This document shows positions 46,860 through 59,108 of a DNA stretch of 64,000 nt, piece by piece (within the stretch, counting starts at the first letter, position 1; every line of letters begins with the position of its first letter). This stretch comes from Stictocephala bisonia (taxonomy: Eukaryota > Arthropoda > Insecta > Hemiptera > Membracidae), in contig JAQJVL010000147.1 of NCBI GenBank assembly GCA_035578905.1, forward strand, positions 1-64,000, read 5' to 3'. The notes under the pieces were generated by a model. The model was not told the origin of the DNA and ran no database searches. It saw only the letters and a program-made list of their open reading frames with translations. Both the position numbers and the translations under genes were made by a program.

Positions 46860-48850
46860 GACACATCCGTTCAAGTTTCTCAACCATTCTATTGAATGAA
46901 AACCTCAGTGGTGCAATCAGTTTCGGTGACTGAAAATCAGTAATTAATTCATTATAAATCAAGCATGTGACATATTCTTTAGAATAAAGCATGTGATATA
47001 TTTACAATTGTTGAAAATCAGTAACTGCTTCATTGTATGTCAGGCCTGTAACACGTACTTTGCTACCAAGCCTGTGAAATATTGATCAATGCAAATCAGT
47101 AACTACTTCATTGTATGTCAGGCCTGTAACACGTACTTTACTACCAAGCCTGTGAAATATTGATCAGTGCAAATCAGTAACTGCTTCATTGTATGTCAGG
47201 CCTGTAACACGTACTTTACTACCAAGCCTGTGAAATATTGATCAGTGCAAATCAGTAACTGCTTCATTGTATGTCAGGCCTGTAACACGTACTTTGCTAC
47301 CAAGCCTGTGAAATATTTATCAGGGCAAATCAGTAACTGCTTCATTGTATGTCAGGCCAGTAACACGTACTTTGCCTGTGAAATATTGATCAGGGCAAAT
47401 CAGTAACTGCTTCATTTTATGTCAGGCCAGTAACATGTACTATGGTATTAAGCGTAACCATATGAAATATTGATCACTGCAAATCAGTAACTGCTTCATT
47501 TTATGTCAGGCCAGTAACATGTACTATCGTATTAAGCATAACCATATGAAATATTGATCACTGCAAATCAGTAACTGCTTCATTGTATGTCAGGCCAGTA
47601 ACATGTACTATCGTATTAAGCGTAACCATATGAAATATTGATCACTGCAAATCAGTAACTGCTTCATTGTATGTCAGGCCAGTAACATGTACTATGGTAT
47701 TAAGCGTAACCATATGAAATATTGATCACTGCAAATCAGTAACTGCTTCATTTTATGTCAGGCCAGTAACACGTATTAAGCATATTGGTATTAAGTGTAA
47801 CCATATGAAATATTGATCACTGCAAATCAGTAACTGCTTCATTGTATGTCAGGCCAGTAACATGTACTATCGTATTAAGCGTAACCATATGAAATATTGA
47901 TCAGGGCAAATCAGTAACTGCTTCATTTTATGTCAGGCCAGTAACATGTACTATGGTATTAAGCGTAACCATATGAAATATTGATCACTGCAAATCAGTA
48001 ACTGCTTCATTTTATGTCAGGCCAGTAACATGTACTATCGTATTAAGCGTAACCATATGAAATATTGATCACTGCAAATCAGTAACTGCTTCATTGTATG
48101 TCAGGCCAGTAACATGTACTATCGTATTAAGCGTAACCATATGAAATATTGATCACTGCAAATCAGTAACTGCTTCATTGTATGTCAGGCCAGTAACATG
48201 TACTATCGTATTAAGCGTAACCATATGAAATATTGATCACTGCAAATCAGTAACTGCTTCATTGTATGTCAGGCCAGTAACATGTACTATGGTATTAAGC
48301 GTAACCATATGAAATATTGATCACTGCAAATCAGTAACTGCTTCATTTTATGTCAGGCCAGTAACACGTATTAAGCATATTGGTATTAAGTGTAACCATA
48401 TGAAATATTGATCACTGCAAATCAGTAACTGCTTCATTGTATGTCAGGCCAGTAACATGTACTATGGTATTAAGCGTAACCATATGAAATATTGATCACT
48501 GCAAATCAGTAACTGCTTCATTTTATGTCAGGCCAGTAACACGTATTAAGCATATTGGTATTAAGCGTAACCATATGAAATATTGATCACTGCAAATCAG
48601 TAACTGCTTCATTATAAGTCAATCATGTGACACGTATTTTAGTATCAAACCTGTGAAGTAATTAAAATTGAAAGTCAGTAAATGATTCATTATATGTCAA
48701 CCAAGTGACACATAATCGGTTACAAGCGTGTGAAATCAGTAACTGCATCATTGTATGTCAGGCCAGAAGCACGTACTCAGTGACAGGCCTGGGAAATACT
48801 GATCGCTGCAAATCCGTCACTGCTTCACTAATACGCCAAGCAATATACAT
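46860..48850 (+). repeat. Satellite array with 78, 84 and 91 bp monomer classes
   Basis: All monomers share GCAAATCAGTAACTGCTTCA, then TTKTATGTCAGGCCWGTAAC. The left part (about 47020-47400) uses a 78 bp form with CTACCAAGCCTGTGAAATAT. The rest uses an 84 bp form with GTATTAAGCGTAACCATATG, with 91 bp forms carrying an extra CATATTGGTATTAAG at about 47735-47825, 48325-48415 and 48500-48590. Edges decay at both sides. No coding frame. Confidence 0.95.
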
Positions 48851-49426
48851 CAATTAATTGATCTCATTGGATTCAGCTGTAATAGTGTGAAAATGGAACT
48901 TACTATAACCTTGCATCACAAATCGCTACAACTAGATTAGCAGAGGCTAAACTATGTAATATATTACGGTATTATTTTTATTAATATAAATTTTATGAGT
49001 ATTTTATATCTAATATTTATCTATATTAAAATAATGTCACCTTTACATAAATATTATTCTTTTAACATACAATCTTACGTATATTTAGGTTTTAAATTTA
49101 ATTAGTTCGAAAAATTCGAACATTTCCAATTTTTGTATGTGTAAGCCTACACAAAAATAAATTTAGTATATATTGGACATGCTTCAGAGGTTTCAAAATA
49201 AGCTATATAGTAAAACACTCATTAAGAAAAGAGAGTTTTCCAAAATATTTACTGTTTTTAAGTTAAGTACACCTACTTAGGCTACTCATCAGGCCTTAAG
49301 TTTTAATATATTTAGTACAATTTGTGATCTAATGAGCAAATTTAAATATGAATGGTCATTTTTACGTGTCTTCATGGATAATTTGTACATTTTAATAAGT
49401 AGGTTTGTTTATACATATTTATACAG
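48851..49426. other. AT-rich stretch, no gene
   Basis: Nothing recognised. Confidence 0.5.
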
Positions 49427-50180
49427 GGTGCACAAAAAAGTTTAGAACCAATAAGTATCAATCATGACACGATTCTTCGTTTTTAATTAACAACAATTGT
49501 TAATTAACATTAATTTATTTTATCTTATTTTAGCCATAATCCACAATTTCGTTTTTTTTTACAAAAACGTTCACATTTCATCAATCTCTCAAGATATTTT
49601 TGTGAAACTTTGAAGATGTCTTACTATCTCAAATACCTACTATTTCAAAAAGGATTTTATTTCAATGTATTAAAATTTTAAAATCATGGTATAAATAAAA
49701 CTGACAAATATTTCCATTAAAATTTGAAGTAAAAAACACCTGTAAATATGGGAAAAATTTCAGAAGGCAATGGTTGTAGACGTTTATATGCAAAATTCAA
49801 CGAAAACTTTTTAATTTAAATCGGCTCACAAATAACAAAGTTTTGGTTACTCCGTTTTTACAATCGTACTCAATCGGTTCCAAAAATTATCCTGCAGATC
49901 GTAATAGATAAATAATACAAAATAATTGAGAAATGATTTGTACATAATTAAAAGACATGTGTAAATGTGCATGACCGTCTTACGGCAGCCTTACGATTCC
50001 ACCTGGTGGTCATGGTAGACCTGGAATAACAAGAACTTTGCGCATGAAAAATCGATATTTTCAAGCTGTCGAAGAAGATCCTCCCACAAGTAAAAAAAAA
50101 AAAAAAATAAGATCTTCTGAACGGGTTGACCATACATTGGCTTAGAGGGTTTTGAAAGGTCAGCTACTCTACTCAAAGAC
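49427..50180 (+). mobile_element. Possible Tc1/mariner-like element remnant
   Basis: Begins with CAGGGTGCACAAAAAAGTTT, a terminus style common among insect DNA transposons. At 50009-50090 one plus frame reads GHGRPGITRTLRMKNRYFQA and VEEDPPTS. The pattern RT-x(10-15)-V-E-E-D-P-x-T-S resembles the helix-turn-helix of IS630/Tc1-mariner-type transposases. An A-run then breaks the frame. No catalytic DDE/D domain is visible, so only a fragment remains. Confidence 0.35.
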
Positions 50181-50284
50181 TACTTACAATACCTTTTAGA
50201 ATATTACCATCGTAATATGCAATATTTTGTGGAATCTTAGTCAAAATAGTCATAGTAAATAAATTTTAAAATATAATTATACTT

Positions 50285-50402
50285 AATACAGTTTTACCAC
50301 TAATATTTGTGGTCAAATATCACATTAGGAGGCCGAAGACCGAGTTTTCACGCAAAGCGTACAGACGGTGCTTTCTAGACAGTGGGGTCGGGTAACTTTC
50401 AC
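50285..50402 (+). repeat. Dispersed repeat K, copy 3 (diverged)
   Basis: CCGAAGACCGAGTTTTCACG, then AAAGCGTACAGAC and a TCTAG end, weaker match to the copies at 12530 and 34515. Confidence 0.45.
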
Positions 50403-50699
50403 TTTTAATAATATATTAAAACACATTAATGTCATATGATTCTATAAACAAAGTGCAGTAAAAGTTGCTGAAGAAAGTAGGAACCTTTGAAACAAATATA
50501 TGATCTGACAATTTAGAAAATGAAAGCTTTGTATACAATAAAATGTGTTTAGAGGAAATATTCTTGGGAGCATTTACAATTACAGAACGATACAGGAGTG
50601 TTCTGTAATTATATACGTACGAATTTTATACGCATTTTTTGTGTTAATTGTTTGAATTTTGTATTTTATAAATTATATTCCGAAGTAAAGAGAAAAAGA

Positions 50700-50903
50700 A
50701 AAGGAAAGAGTTTGTCTTATTTTACCAGGCGAAGTTAGGGCTAAGGAGCCCTCTCTAACACTTAACCTGGGGACCAACGGCTTTACGTGACTTCCGAACC
50801 ACGGGAGCGGCAGGGCAAAATCTATTAGTGGTCACATCGGGAATCGAACCCGGACCGGCAGCGTGGCAAGCCAGCGCCTTAGCCCCTTATCTACGGCCGC
50901 TCC
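50700..50903 (-). mobile_element. SINE-A, full tRNA-derived SINE
   Basis: The minus strand starts GGAGCGGCCGTAGATAAGG, continues GCTAAGGCGCTGG (A-box area) and has a textbook B-box, GGTTCGATTCC, at 50840-50850. The head is followed by GTGGTTCGGAAGTCACGTAA and AGCCGTTGGTCCC, a central block shared with SINE-D and the 5S-headed SINE, and a tail CGCCTGGTAAAATAAG at 50716-50731. About 200 bp. Confidence 0.9.
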
Positions 50904-50939
50904 AATATTATCATATTGGATAATAATATTGGAGCGGCC
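50895..50939. repeat. 16 bp stem hairpin at the SINE-A head
   Basis: GGCCGCTCCAATATTA (50895-50910) pairs with TAATATTGGAGCGGCC (50924-50939). The first bases of SINE-A are thus repeated inverted beside it. Confidence 0.9.
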
Positions 50940-51070
50940 GGATAATATATTATTTAATAGTAACCATATTAAATAATATATTATTTAATAACCATATTAA
51001 ATAATATATTATTTAATATGGTTATTAAATAATCCATATTAAGAGAAATGGATTATTTAATAACCATAAT
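50940..51070. repeat. Nested AT palindromes (ATTAAATAATATATTATTTAAT type)
   Basis: Words such as ACCATATTAAATAATATATT and TTTAATATGGT alternate in both orientations, making several overlapping self-complementary stretches. Confidence 0.8.
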
Positions 51071-52869
51071 ATTATTTATTGCATTAAAAAAAAAAAACTA
51101 GATGTATTGTTAAACATTTATTCATGAATAAATAGGATATTGTTCTGCAATAAATCATAGAGGACTTTATTTTGAGAATTTTGTTGAATATCTTTAAAGA
51201 CAGATTTAAGTCTTTTATACAAAATTATATTTTTACTTTTGTAGTTACATATGTTTTTAGACGTATGTTTATTTTTATGATTAATAAATAAACATATGAT
51301 TTATTTGTATAATTAATTATTGATTGTTTTTCTTGTTGACAGATAAAGATATTGCATCAATAGTGTGTGTTGGAAGATTTTACAAGACGTACTAATAATG
51401 TTTTCTTTATTAAAACTTATTTCATTACGTTAATTATTTCATACTTCACATCCACCCTTTTGTCGTACGTGACCACTGCTGACTAACAACCTCTTTTAAC
51501 TTGCAATGTTGTTTGGTAAAATTACATTAAACTATTATTGATCTGTTAATGAATTCAATGGAAGGGGTATAGTATTTAAGGAACTTGTCTGATCCAGTAC
51601 GTATGAAATAAGCTAAATTATATAACACCTGTATTGTGATACAGCCACCGACTGAATACGGGAACACAATGGCGTTCAATATAAGGGGATAGCTGGTCCA
51701 TTGCAGTCTCATGAGATAGTCTTCAATAGGTATTGTTGTCTTGGTTTCAAATTTAAAGGACGAAGGATAGAATTGGTCAATTTACTTAATGGCAGCACAA
51801 AGTGAATTTTTTTACGAAAGCTCTGCTGTTAATTTAATTTGCAACATTTTCATGATTGAATATTAGTTCAAGTTACATTTACATTTATTCATATGCATAC
51901 ATACGTTAATCACACAAGTTCTACAGTATACTGCTTATCAGGGATGTGATATGAATTATGTTTCACCAAGAGGTATAAATAATGATAGTTTACTATGCAA
52001 TAGAGGATTTTAAAGGATGTGTAGACTTGTATAATAACTAAATTGGCTTAACACATAAGACGTTAGACTTAAGATTATTGTTAGAAATAATGATTGATAG
52101 AAGTAAAAGCAACGGTAAAATTATATTTAAAATACATTTGTGAAATATATATGCCTATCAAATTATTTATGTATTATATTTTGTGCTAATTGTTATAGTA
52201 AGGTGGAAATTTTGTAATTTAAATATAATATAATATGTATGTAAATATAATATTTTTTATGAACTTCCCAATTTAGGGTTTTATTAAAGTATTTTATATA
52301 TTTTTAAAGATTCTCTATTCTTTTCATAGGTTTTACATGTTTTGATCTGTACACTGTCCAATTTTACATAGATCACCTTTTTGGGTTTTCGGATTAAGTA
52401 CCATATTTATGTAATAAAAACGTTTCTCATTGACTTCAGTATATACTGATAATTGTTTCTAAAACAATATTAATCGGATTTGTTGAAAGCAGTTTAGCTT
52501 TTATATACGTAACTGATTTTTTTACGTACAGTAAAATAATCAGTTACGTATATTTTAGAACCAACTAATAACTAAGAACAATATAAATAACAGTCAGTTA
52601 TAAAACAACTCTGTCTTTTAAGTTTTACTAGTATTGTAACATATAGAAGACAAATAATTTCGAGGTTATTTTTCTAAAACTACTCGTAATTTACTACTTT
52701 ACTAGACTTACACTTGCGTTAAAATTGCTACTTAAGTAATATATAGGCCTATATATTATAAAATAATTAAAAGTTATTGTTTGGAAACATTATCTAAAAT
52801 TTCATTTATTTCAAACAATATATTTGCAGTAAACTATTTCCAAGCGTTTCAGAAACAAATTGACACTTA
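51071..52869. other. AT-rich stretch, no gene
   Basis: Contains the hairpin at 52503-52553; otherwise nothing recognised. Confidence 0.5.
52503..52553. repeat. 16 bp stem hairpin
   Basis: ATATACGTAACTGATT (52503-52518) pairs with AATCAGTTACGTATAT (52538-52553). Confidence 0.9.
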
Positions 52870-53000
52870 GTATTCGAGGGAGAGCTGCAAACTTGAAGAA
52901 ATCCATCCAATTTATAATCTGTCAAAGGATATGCAAAAGCTCTCCCTCCATATTACTAATTCAAAGATTTGAGAGGCACTAGACGCTTTTGTGATCAAAA
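52870..53000 (+). repeat. Dispersed repeat R, copy 2
   Basis: ATCCAATTTATAATCTGTCA and AGGATATGCAAAAG match copy 1 near 46030-46075. One frame reads IQFIICQRICKSSPS, comparable with FQFINCKRTCKGP in copy 1. Confidence 0.5.
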
Positions 53001-53239
53001 CCGCGTATCACAGACCCGGTGGGTACACAAGACTACGTAACTGAGGCAGATTACCTTGTAAGGAGACTATTACACCGGTTTGTGTTACACGGTTAGTGAG
53101 GTAATTATGTTTTTTTTTAATTTATAATATTTTTAGGAGAAGCCAATCTTTTTTATATAACTAACTATGTCTATAACGATAGATTATTGATCTGAGCAGA
53201 AAATTTATCAAGACATAGATACGGGGAAAAAAAGTTCAG

Positions 53240-53365
53240 TACAAGGTATGTAAGTGATCAAAAGTTCCAGTCAAGGCCAGGATACGAACCTGCGCCATCT
53301 CTAACCCAGGCTCAAAGTCCTGGCAACTTAATCGTTCGGACACTGGCCCTCCAATGGTTTTGGAA
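53240..53365 (-). mobile_element. SINE-F head (tRNA-derived), minus orientation
   Basis: Plus-strand CAGTCAAGGCCAGGATACGA is the complement of the GGTTCGAATCCTGGCCTTGA-type B-box region of 54880-54960 (here TCGTATCCTGGCC). Confidence 0.65.
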
Positions 53366-53494
53366 ACTACAAAATGGACAAACTAGTTAGTCATTTTCAT
53401 GTTTTACATTAATGGTAAATGGGAAGTTTTGTTTTTATAATAAGCAATATTACAGTTAAATACCGTTTTAAGAAGCATAACATATAAATCTCAA

Positions 53495-53710
53495 CTTTGC
53501 ATAGGCTTTTTATCTGAAATATTCGCCTTGTATACTGTTTTGTCCCCTTACTCTGTCTGATAAGTTCACTACACAGATAAATAGTCTATTAGGAATAGAC
53601 AGAGTAATGTAAAAAGAGATGAGACACTCTTTTTAAATAGAAAAGTAGTTTTGCCGAAACGTCCTTAGGATGACGAAATTTGTGATTATTTATTAGAACT
53701 TTCTTAGCCA
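53495..53710 (+). mobile_element. SINE-F body/tail
   Basis: TTTTTATCTGAAATATTCGC, CCCCTTACTCTGTCTGATAA, then GGAATAGACAGAGTAATGTA and AGGATGACGAAATTTGTG match 55240-55435 closely. Confidence 0.7.
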
Positions 53711-54879
53711 CTTTTAGAACCTAAGTATAATGCATAACAACTTAACCTAAATATATATATATATATAAACCGTTGAGTACAAGCAACGGAAAAGTATCTA
53801 CCTTTGACACAACTCAATGTGAGCAAAATGTTTTTATAAAATTTTTCACATTATGGGATGTTTTTATGTGTTTATATTTAAAATTAATTATAATTTTATG
53901 TGTAATAGAGAATTAATTACGTAGTTTTTTCGTAGTATTATTGTAAAAGTTTGACAGCTTTATTTGAAACAATCCTTTTTTTATATCACATTATAAAAAT
54001 AACATACTTAATTACTAAATTTAGAAAAGTTACCATGTATTATTTATTTTATCTATTTATCAATAGCTTACGTATTGTTGAGAGGAAACACATTTTGTAG
54101 CTTTATTTGAAATAATGGTCCTTGTTAATAGGAAATTGTCTTATTGTTACAAAAATATAATAAAAAATCCTAAACTTAGTAAAAATGTAGTAAAACAAGT
54201 AAATAAAAGTAAAAAAGTAATGTTAATTGTTCGTATCAGCCAGCTGTTCAGTTGTAATTATCATTATGAGAGGTTATAACATTAAATACATATTTAAACA
54301 ATGACCAATAAGTTGTTTTCTCATTGTAAATGTATTATCATTAGTATACATTGTGATAAATTTGTTTTGAAGGTTTTGTAAGAAATATGCTATCAATTGT
54401 TCATATATGCCAGTTATAAACAACGTAACAACTCGTAATTTTGACTCACGTACACTAACAGTTGAGATGAGGATAACTGATATCACTGTTGCCCCAGATA
54501 TAGAGGACTGTGTCCTTAGTACACAGGACACGTTACTCCGTTCGGTTCGATGCCATAACTCCGTTCCGCAAACCTACCAAGGAGGTAGAGAGCACTTAAA
54601 ATATATATTAAGGTACTAGTTCAGACATAGTTTCAGTTCAGTTCAGTATAACAGAATTAAAAAATAAAATAAAAGTGTCTTAATAGAGTTATCAAAATAA
54701 ATCAATGAGCTATAATTGTATTATTTTATGAAAATAGTTTATTTTGTTTAATGAGACTCCATAGTTAGTTTTGCGCAATATAGGCACGTATATCTTTCAG
54801 TAATGGGTTATGCTTTCAACAACAAAAAGAACTTTCAAGGAGATGAGCCCACCTGGCCATCTACGTACTTCTTGAATAG
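53711..54879. other. AT-rich stretch, no gene supported
   Basis: A plus frame at 54407-54619 lacks a recognisable domain. It includes a small hairpin GTGTCC/GGACAC near 54510. Confidence 0.45.
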
Positions 54880-55120
54880 CCAGTGTCTTGAGAGAGCCAG
54901 TGACCGAACGGTAAAAGGCGTCAGGACTCTTTACCTGGGTTCGAATCCTGGCCTTGACTATTAGTTTTTATCTGTAATATTCACATTCTAATATACTGGT
55001 TCACCCCCACCCCCCCATTACTTTGTCTTATAAGCTCCTTGCACATACCAAAGTCCATGGGGAATGGGCAGAGTAAGGTTGAAAAGTAGATCGGACTCTT
55101 TTTTTAAATATAGATTGTCA
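54880..55120 (+). mobile_element. SINE-F, tRNA-headed copy
   Basis: GAGCCAGTGACCGAACGGT (A-box-like) and GGGTTCGAATCCTGG (B-box) are followed by TTTTATCTGTAATATTCAC and a tail GAATGGGCAGAGTAAGGTTG. About 240 bp. Confidence 0.8.
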
Positions 55121-55164
55121 CGTTATATTATAATCAGTACAATAATATAGTATAATTAATTTGG

Positions 55165-55435
55165 AGTCGATGACCTAGAGGTTTAAGGCTTAAGGACTTT
55201 GAGCTAGAGATAGCGTAGGTTTGAATTCATAACTGAATTTTTATCTGAAATATTCGCCTTGTATACTGTTTTGTCCCCTTACTCTGTCTGATAAGTTCCC
55301 CAAGTCTATTAGGAATAGATAGAGTAATGTAAAAAGAGATGGACACTCTTTTTAAATAGAAAAGTAGTTTTGTCAGAAAACTTCCTTAGGATGACGAAGT
55401 GATTATTTATTAGAACTTAATAAGTATAATGCACA
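55165..55435 (+). mobile_element. SINE-F, second copy in tandem
   Basis: Degraded head (GGTTTGAATTC in place of GGTTCGAATCC), then TTTTTATCTGAAATATTCGC and the same tail as 53495-53710. Confidence 0.75.
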
Positions 55436-56424
55436 ACAACTTACCTAAAAAAAAGTCTACCTTCATCCAGCCAGCTGCTACGCTAACCATTGTTCATTGT
55501 CCTTGCTTGTTTTCCCTCGTCCTATAGCAAAAAGCATAGCCTGGGTCTGTTATAGACAATCAAAGGTTGTAGTAAACAGTTACCATTAAATTCAAGGCCA
55601 TTAAGATTCCATCAAGTTTTTGTTGTTGTTTTGCTTGTATATTTTTAAAAAGTAACTGCGATTTAACGTGATAAAAATAAGAAAATGTTCACGTCTTACT
55701 TAGGGTCTCCATAATCTTTATAATTTAGTGATAAGTTTTCATATGTTTTTGAAGTTATTTGAATCGAAAAGTACAAATCACATTAGTATACATAACAATA
55801 TTATTGTTTTGTTCATATAACTTACATAAAACTTATAATTCTTTAATCGTACATTAATCGTACAAACGGGGGTCTATAAAATGTGTTTATTGTTGTTTTT
55901 TTTAGTTATTGGAAATAACATTATACAGCTGTTCTGCTTGAAACATGCTATTCTCCCTTCAATAAACACCTCCAATTTAATGCAGATAGATGTGCAATGC
56001 CTATAAATGTGACTTGCTCCAATTTTTATCCAATAAATGTACATGGCTCCCAGCTGAGGATTATCGGAATGGAAACACAATACATACGTTATTGGATACA
56101 TGGGAATACGTTTTTGTACCGTTGCAGTTAGATTTAAAGTGTACGGTATTATTCAAACCCATATGTGTTGTGATTTCTGTGAGACGACAATTTTAGTACC
56201 ATTCTCTATTTATTAGACAATGTTGCTGAAGTAATCACATTCATTATATATCAGTTTATGCCAAGTGAATCGGTATGAGAAGCCAATTTTTAATGTATCA
56301 AAAAACAATCGTGAGATTACCGCTTCTGTTAATAATGATATTGCAATGTTACAGTATTTATCTTAAGCAATAGTTTAATTGCTTATCAGGACTGACATTC
56401 CTTTATACCTTTTTAAAGAATCTT
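55436..56424. other. AT-rich stretch, no gene supported
   Basis: Frames at 55874-56101 and 55990-56196 overlap antisense to each other and show no domain. Confidence 0.45.
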
Positions 56425-56575
56425 CACTCACCAGTTCACATGGGCTTATATTCCTGTACGTGAACTCTGTTCAACGAGTGAAGTACCGACCGTTACCTCA
56501 GTTAGGGATTCGAACCTTGGACGTTTCCCTCCTCAATCCTTAGCCACTGAACCAACACGCCGTCATTCATTCCGA
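56425..56575 (-). mobile_element. SINE-G, best copy (tRNA-derived)
   Basis: The minus strand shows A-box-like TGGTTCAGTGGCTAAGGA and B-box GGTTCGAATCC, ending with GAACTGGTGAGTGAAG. Confidence 0.8.
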
Positions 56576-56914
56576 TGCCAAAATATGAATGAATTGTTAA
56601 ACAAGGAAGTATGCTCTCTTTTGCAATGCTACATTAATAAAACTGATTCTTTATGAGAACAATTTTTAGATTTCTTTAAAACGCAATTATTTAAATAAAA
56701 TTGAGATATAACGAACGATAGATAGTACATTTTAGATATCAGAATAATTACAATAACCGATTTCCCGTGGAAAAATGTTTTTATTATTACTTTTTCTAGC
56801 ATTAATATTTTCTTGACTTTGGGACATAAATTGAAAAACAAAACGTATAACATAATATAAAACCTTGAATATTGTTATATCTGTTATACATTCTTTTTTT
56901 TCTGTATGATAACC

Positions 56915-57035
56915 TCACTCACCACTCCAAATGAGCCGAACCCAGCATTATACTCGACGAGCGCCAACTGAAAGATCAGTTGGGATTCGAACACTGAAGA
57001 TTGGACTCAACAGTCTGAAGCCTACTGAGTCTTCA
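56915..57035 (-). mobile_element. SINE-G, shorter copy
   Basis: Plus-strand CTCACTCACCACTCCAAATG and GTTGGGATTCGAACACTGAA give the 3' end and a B-box-like complement; the A-box part is diverged. Confidence 0.65.
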
Positions 57036-57934
57036 TGCCTCTAAAAATTTAAACTGACGCTTGCGTATACAGAAAAATAAAAATCAATATTATTTATGTA
57101 GATTAACTGCTAATATATCGGAGTGAAATTTAATTTATTTCCTTCCACAAAGTATATTAGATTATTTTTTTGGGATGTGCAAACATAATCAAAAATATTA
57201 TAATTACATTTCTTGGTTATACAGAGTCAAATTATTGGGTGTAGAAAGGAAATAAAATGTATCGACTCAAACAGCCTTCAAATTCAATGATCCATCTAGG
57301 CCATGAAAATTAATGGTACATTGATGTAACACTTCCGTACTTGCATTGTTGTGTTCAGTTAATACCCCAAATATGCCAGTTAGATTTTGACTCTATTTAA
57401 AATTTTTTTGTTTTTATCTTACAGTGTTTATGAATGTACTTGAGAAGCATAATATTTACATGTTAAGTATTTCGTAGTACAAAACAGGCCTTGATATACT
57501 GACACTTGTACTAGCATGGAACTTACTATTTAGGTATTAAATAATGACCTGACATCTAGTTTTTGTGATTTTTAAATAGCATGAAACAGATTTCAAATTT
57601 GATATACTGTTGATTTTAATTAGAAAAATTGTTATTTACTAGCAATCAATATAGTAAAGACATTTAATGAATCTTCAATTTCTGATTACAACTTGTTATT
57701 GCTTTTAATTTCTTTAAATTGCTAATATTAGTCACTATTTAACACTTTTTGTTTTATCTTAGACTTTGTTAATTTTGTTATAGTATGTGTGTTTTATAGT
57801 GTACAGATGTGTTATTATAGATGTTAGGGTTGTCAGCCTCAATAATTGTTGTTATAAACTAGCAATTTTGTCTTGTGGAGGTCAGTACTGGAATTTTGTT
57901 CAAATTTTATTTGTACCGGTTACTGAGCAGGATT
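57036..57934. other. AT-rich stretch, no gene
   Basis: Nothing recognised. Confidence 0.5.
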
Positions 57935-59108
57935 ATTAGGTGTCGAGGTAGATCCTGACCGTTACACAGAACTGAGTGTCGAGGTAAATCCTGACCGTGA
58001 CACAGAACTGAGAGTGTCGAGGTAGATCCTGACCGTGATAGAGAACTGAGTGTCGAGGTAGATCCTGACCGTGACACAGAACTGAATGTCGAGGTAGATC
58101 CTGACCGTGATAGAGAACTGAGTGTCGAGGTAGATCATGACCGTGACAGAGAACTGAGTGTCAAGGTAGATCCTGATCGTGACAGAGAACTGAGTGTCGA
58201 GGTAGATCCTGACCGTGACAGAGAACTGAATGTCGAGGTAGATCCTGACCGTGACAGAGAACTGAGTGTCGAGGTAGATCCTGACCGTGACAGAGAACTG
58301 AGTGTCGAGGTAGATCATGACCGTGACAGAGAACTGAGTGTCGAGGTAGATCCTGACCGTGACAGAGAACTGAGTGTCGAGGTAGATCCTGACCGTGATA
58401 GAGAACTGAGTGTCGAGGTAGATCCTAACCGTGACAGAGAACTGAGTGTCGAGGTAGATCCTAACCGTGACACAGAAGTGAGTGTCGAGGTAGATCCTGA
58501 CCATGACAGAGAACTGAGTGTCGAGGTAGATCCTGATCGTGACAGAGGACTGAGTGTCGATGTAGATCCTGACCGTTACACAGAACTGAGTGTCGAGGTA
58601 GATCATGACCGTGACAGAGAACTGAGTGTCGAGGTAGATCCTGACCGTAACACAGAACTGAGTGTCGAGGTAGATCCTGACCATGACAGAGAACTGAGTG
58701 TCGAGGTAGATCCTGACCATGACAGAGAACTGAGTGTCGAGGTAGATCCTGATCGTGACAGAGAACTGAGTGTCGAGGTAGATCATGACCGTGACAGAGA
58801 ACTGAATGTCGAGGTAGATCCTGACCGTGACAGAGAACTGAGTTTCGAGGTAGATCCTGACCGTGACAGAGAACTGAGTGTCGAGGTATATCCTGACCGT
58901 TACACAGAACTGAGTGTCGAGGTAGATCCTGACCGTAACAGAAAACTGAGTGTCGAGGTAGATCCTGACCGTGACACAGAACTGAGTGTCGAGGTAAATT
59001 CTGACCGTGACACAGAACTGAGAGTGTCGAGGTAGATCCTGACCGTGACAGAGAACTGAGTGTCGAGGTAGATCCTGACCGTGACAGAGAAGTGAGTGTC
59101 AAGGTAAT
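57935..59108 (+). repeat. 36 bp tandem array, about 32 units, open in several frames
   Basis: The unit reads GTGTCGAGGTAGATCCTGAC, then CGTGACAGAGAACTGA. Open frames of 274 and 227 codons (minus) and 185 codons (plus) follow from a period divisible by three. The plus frame would give a 12-residue acidic/basic repeat, SVEVDPDRDREL. A 2 bp insertion (GAGAGTGTCG, near 58010 and 59020) breaks the plus frame at both ends. Most substitutions fall at a few variable sites (CGTGACAGAG/CGTTACACAG). A minisatellite is the simpler reading. Confidence 0.95.

Noticed and set aside
46860..48850. CRISPR-like array of repeats and spacers
   Set aside because: The whole 78-91 bp monomer is conserved, there are no unique spacers, and the genome is eukaryotic.
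54895..54960. True tRNA gene
   Set aside because: A- and B-box-like words are present, but the cloverleaf is not convincing and the sequence continues into a repeated SINE body.
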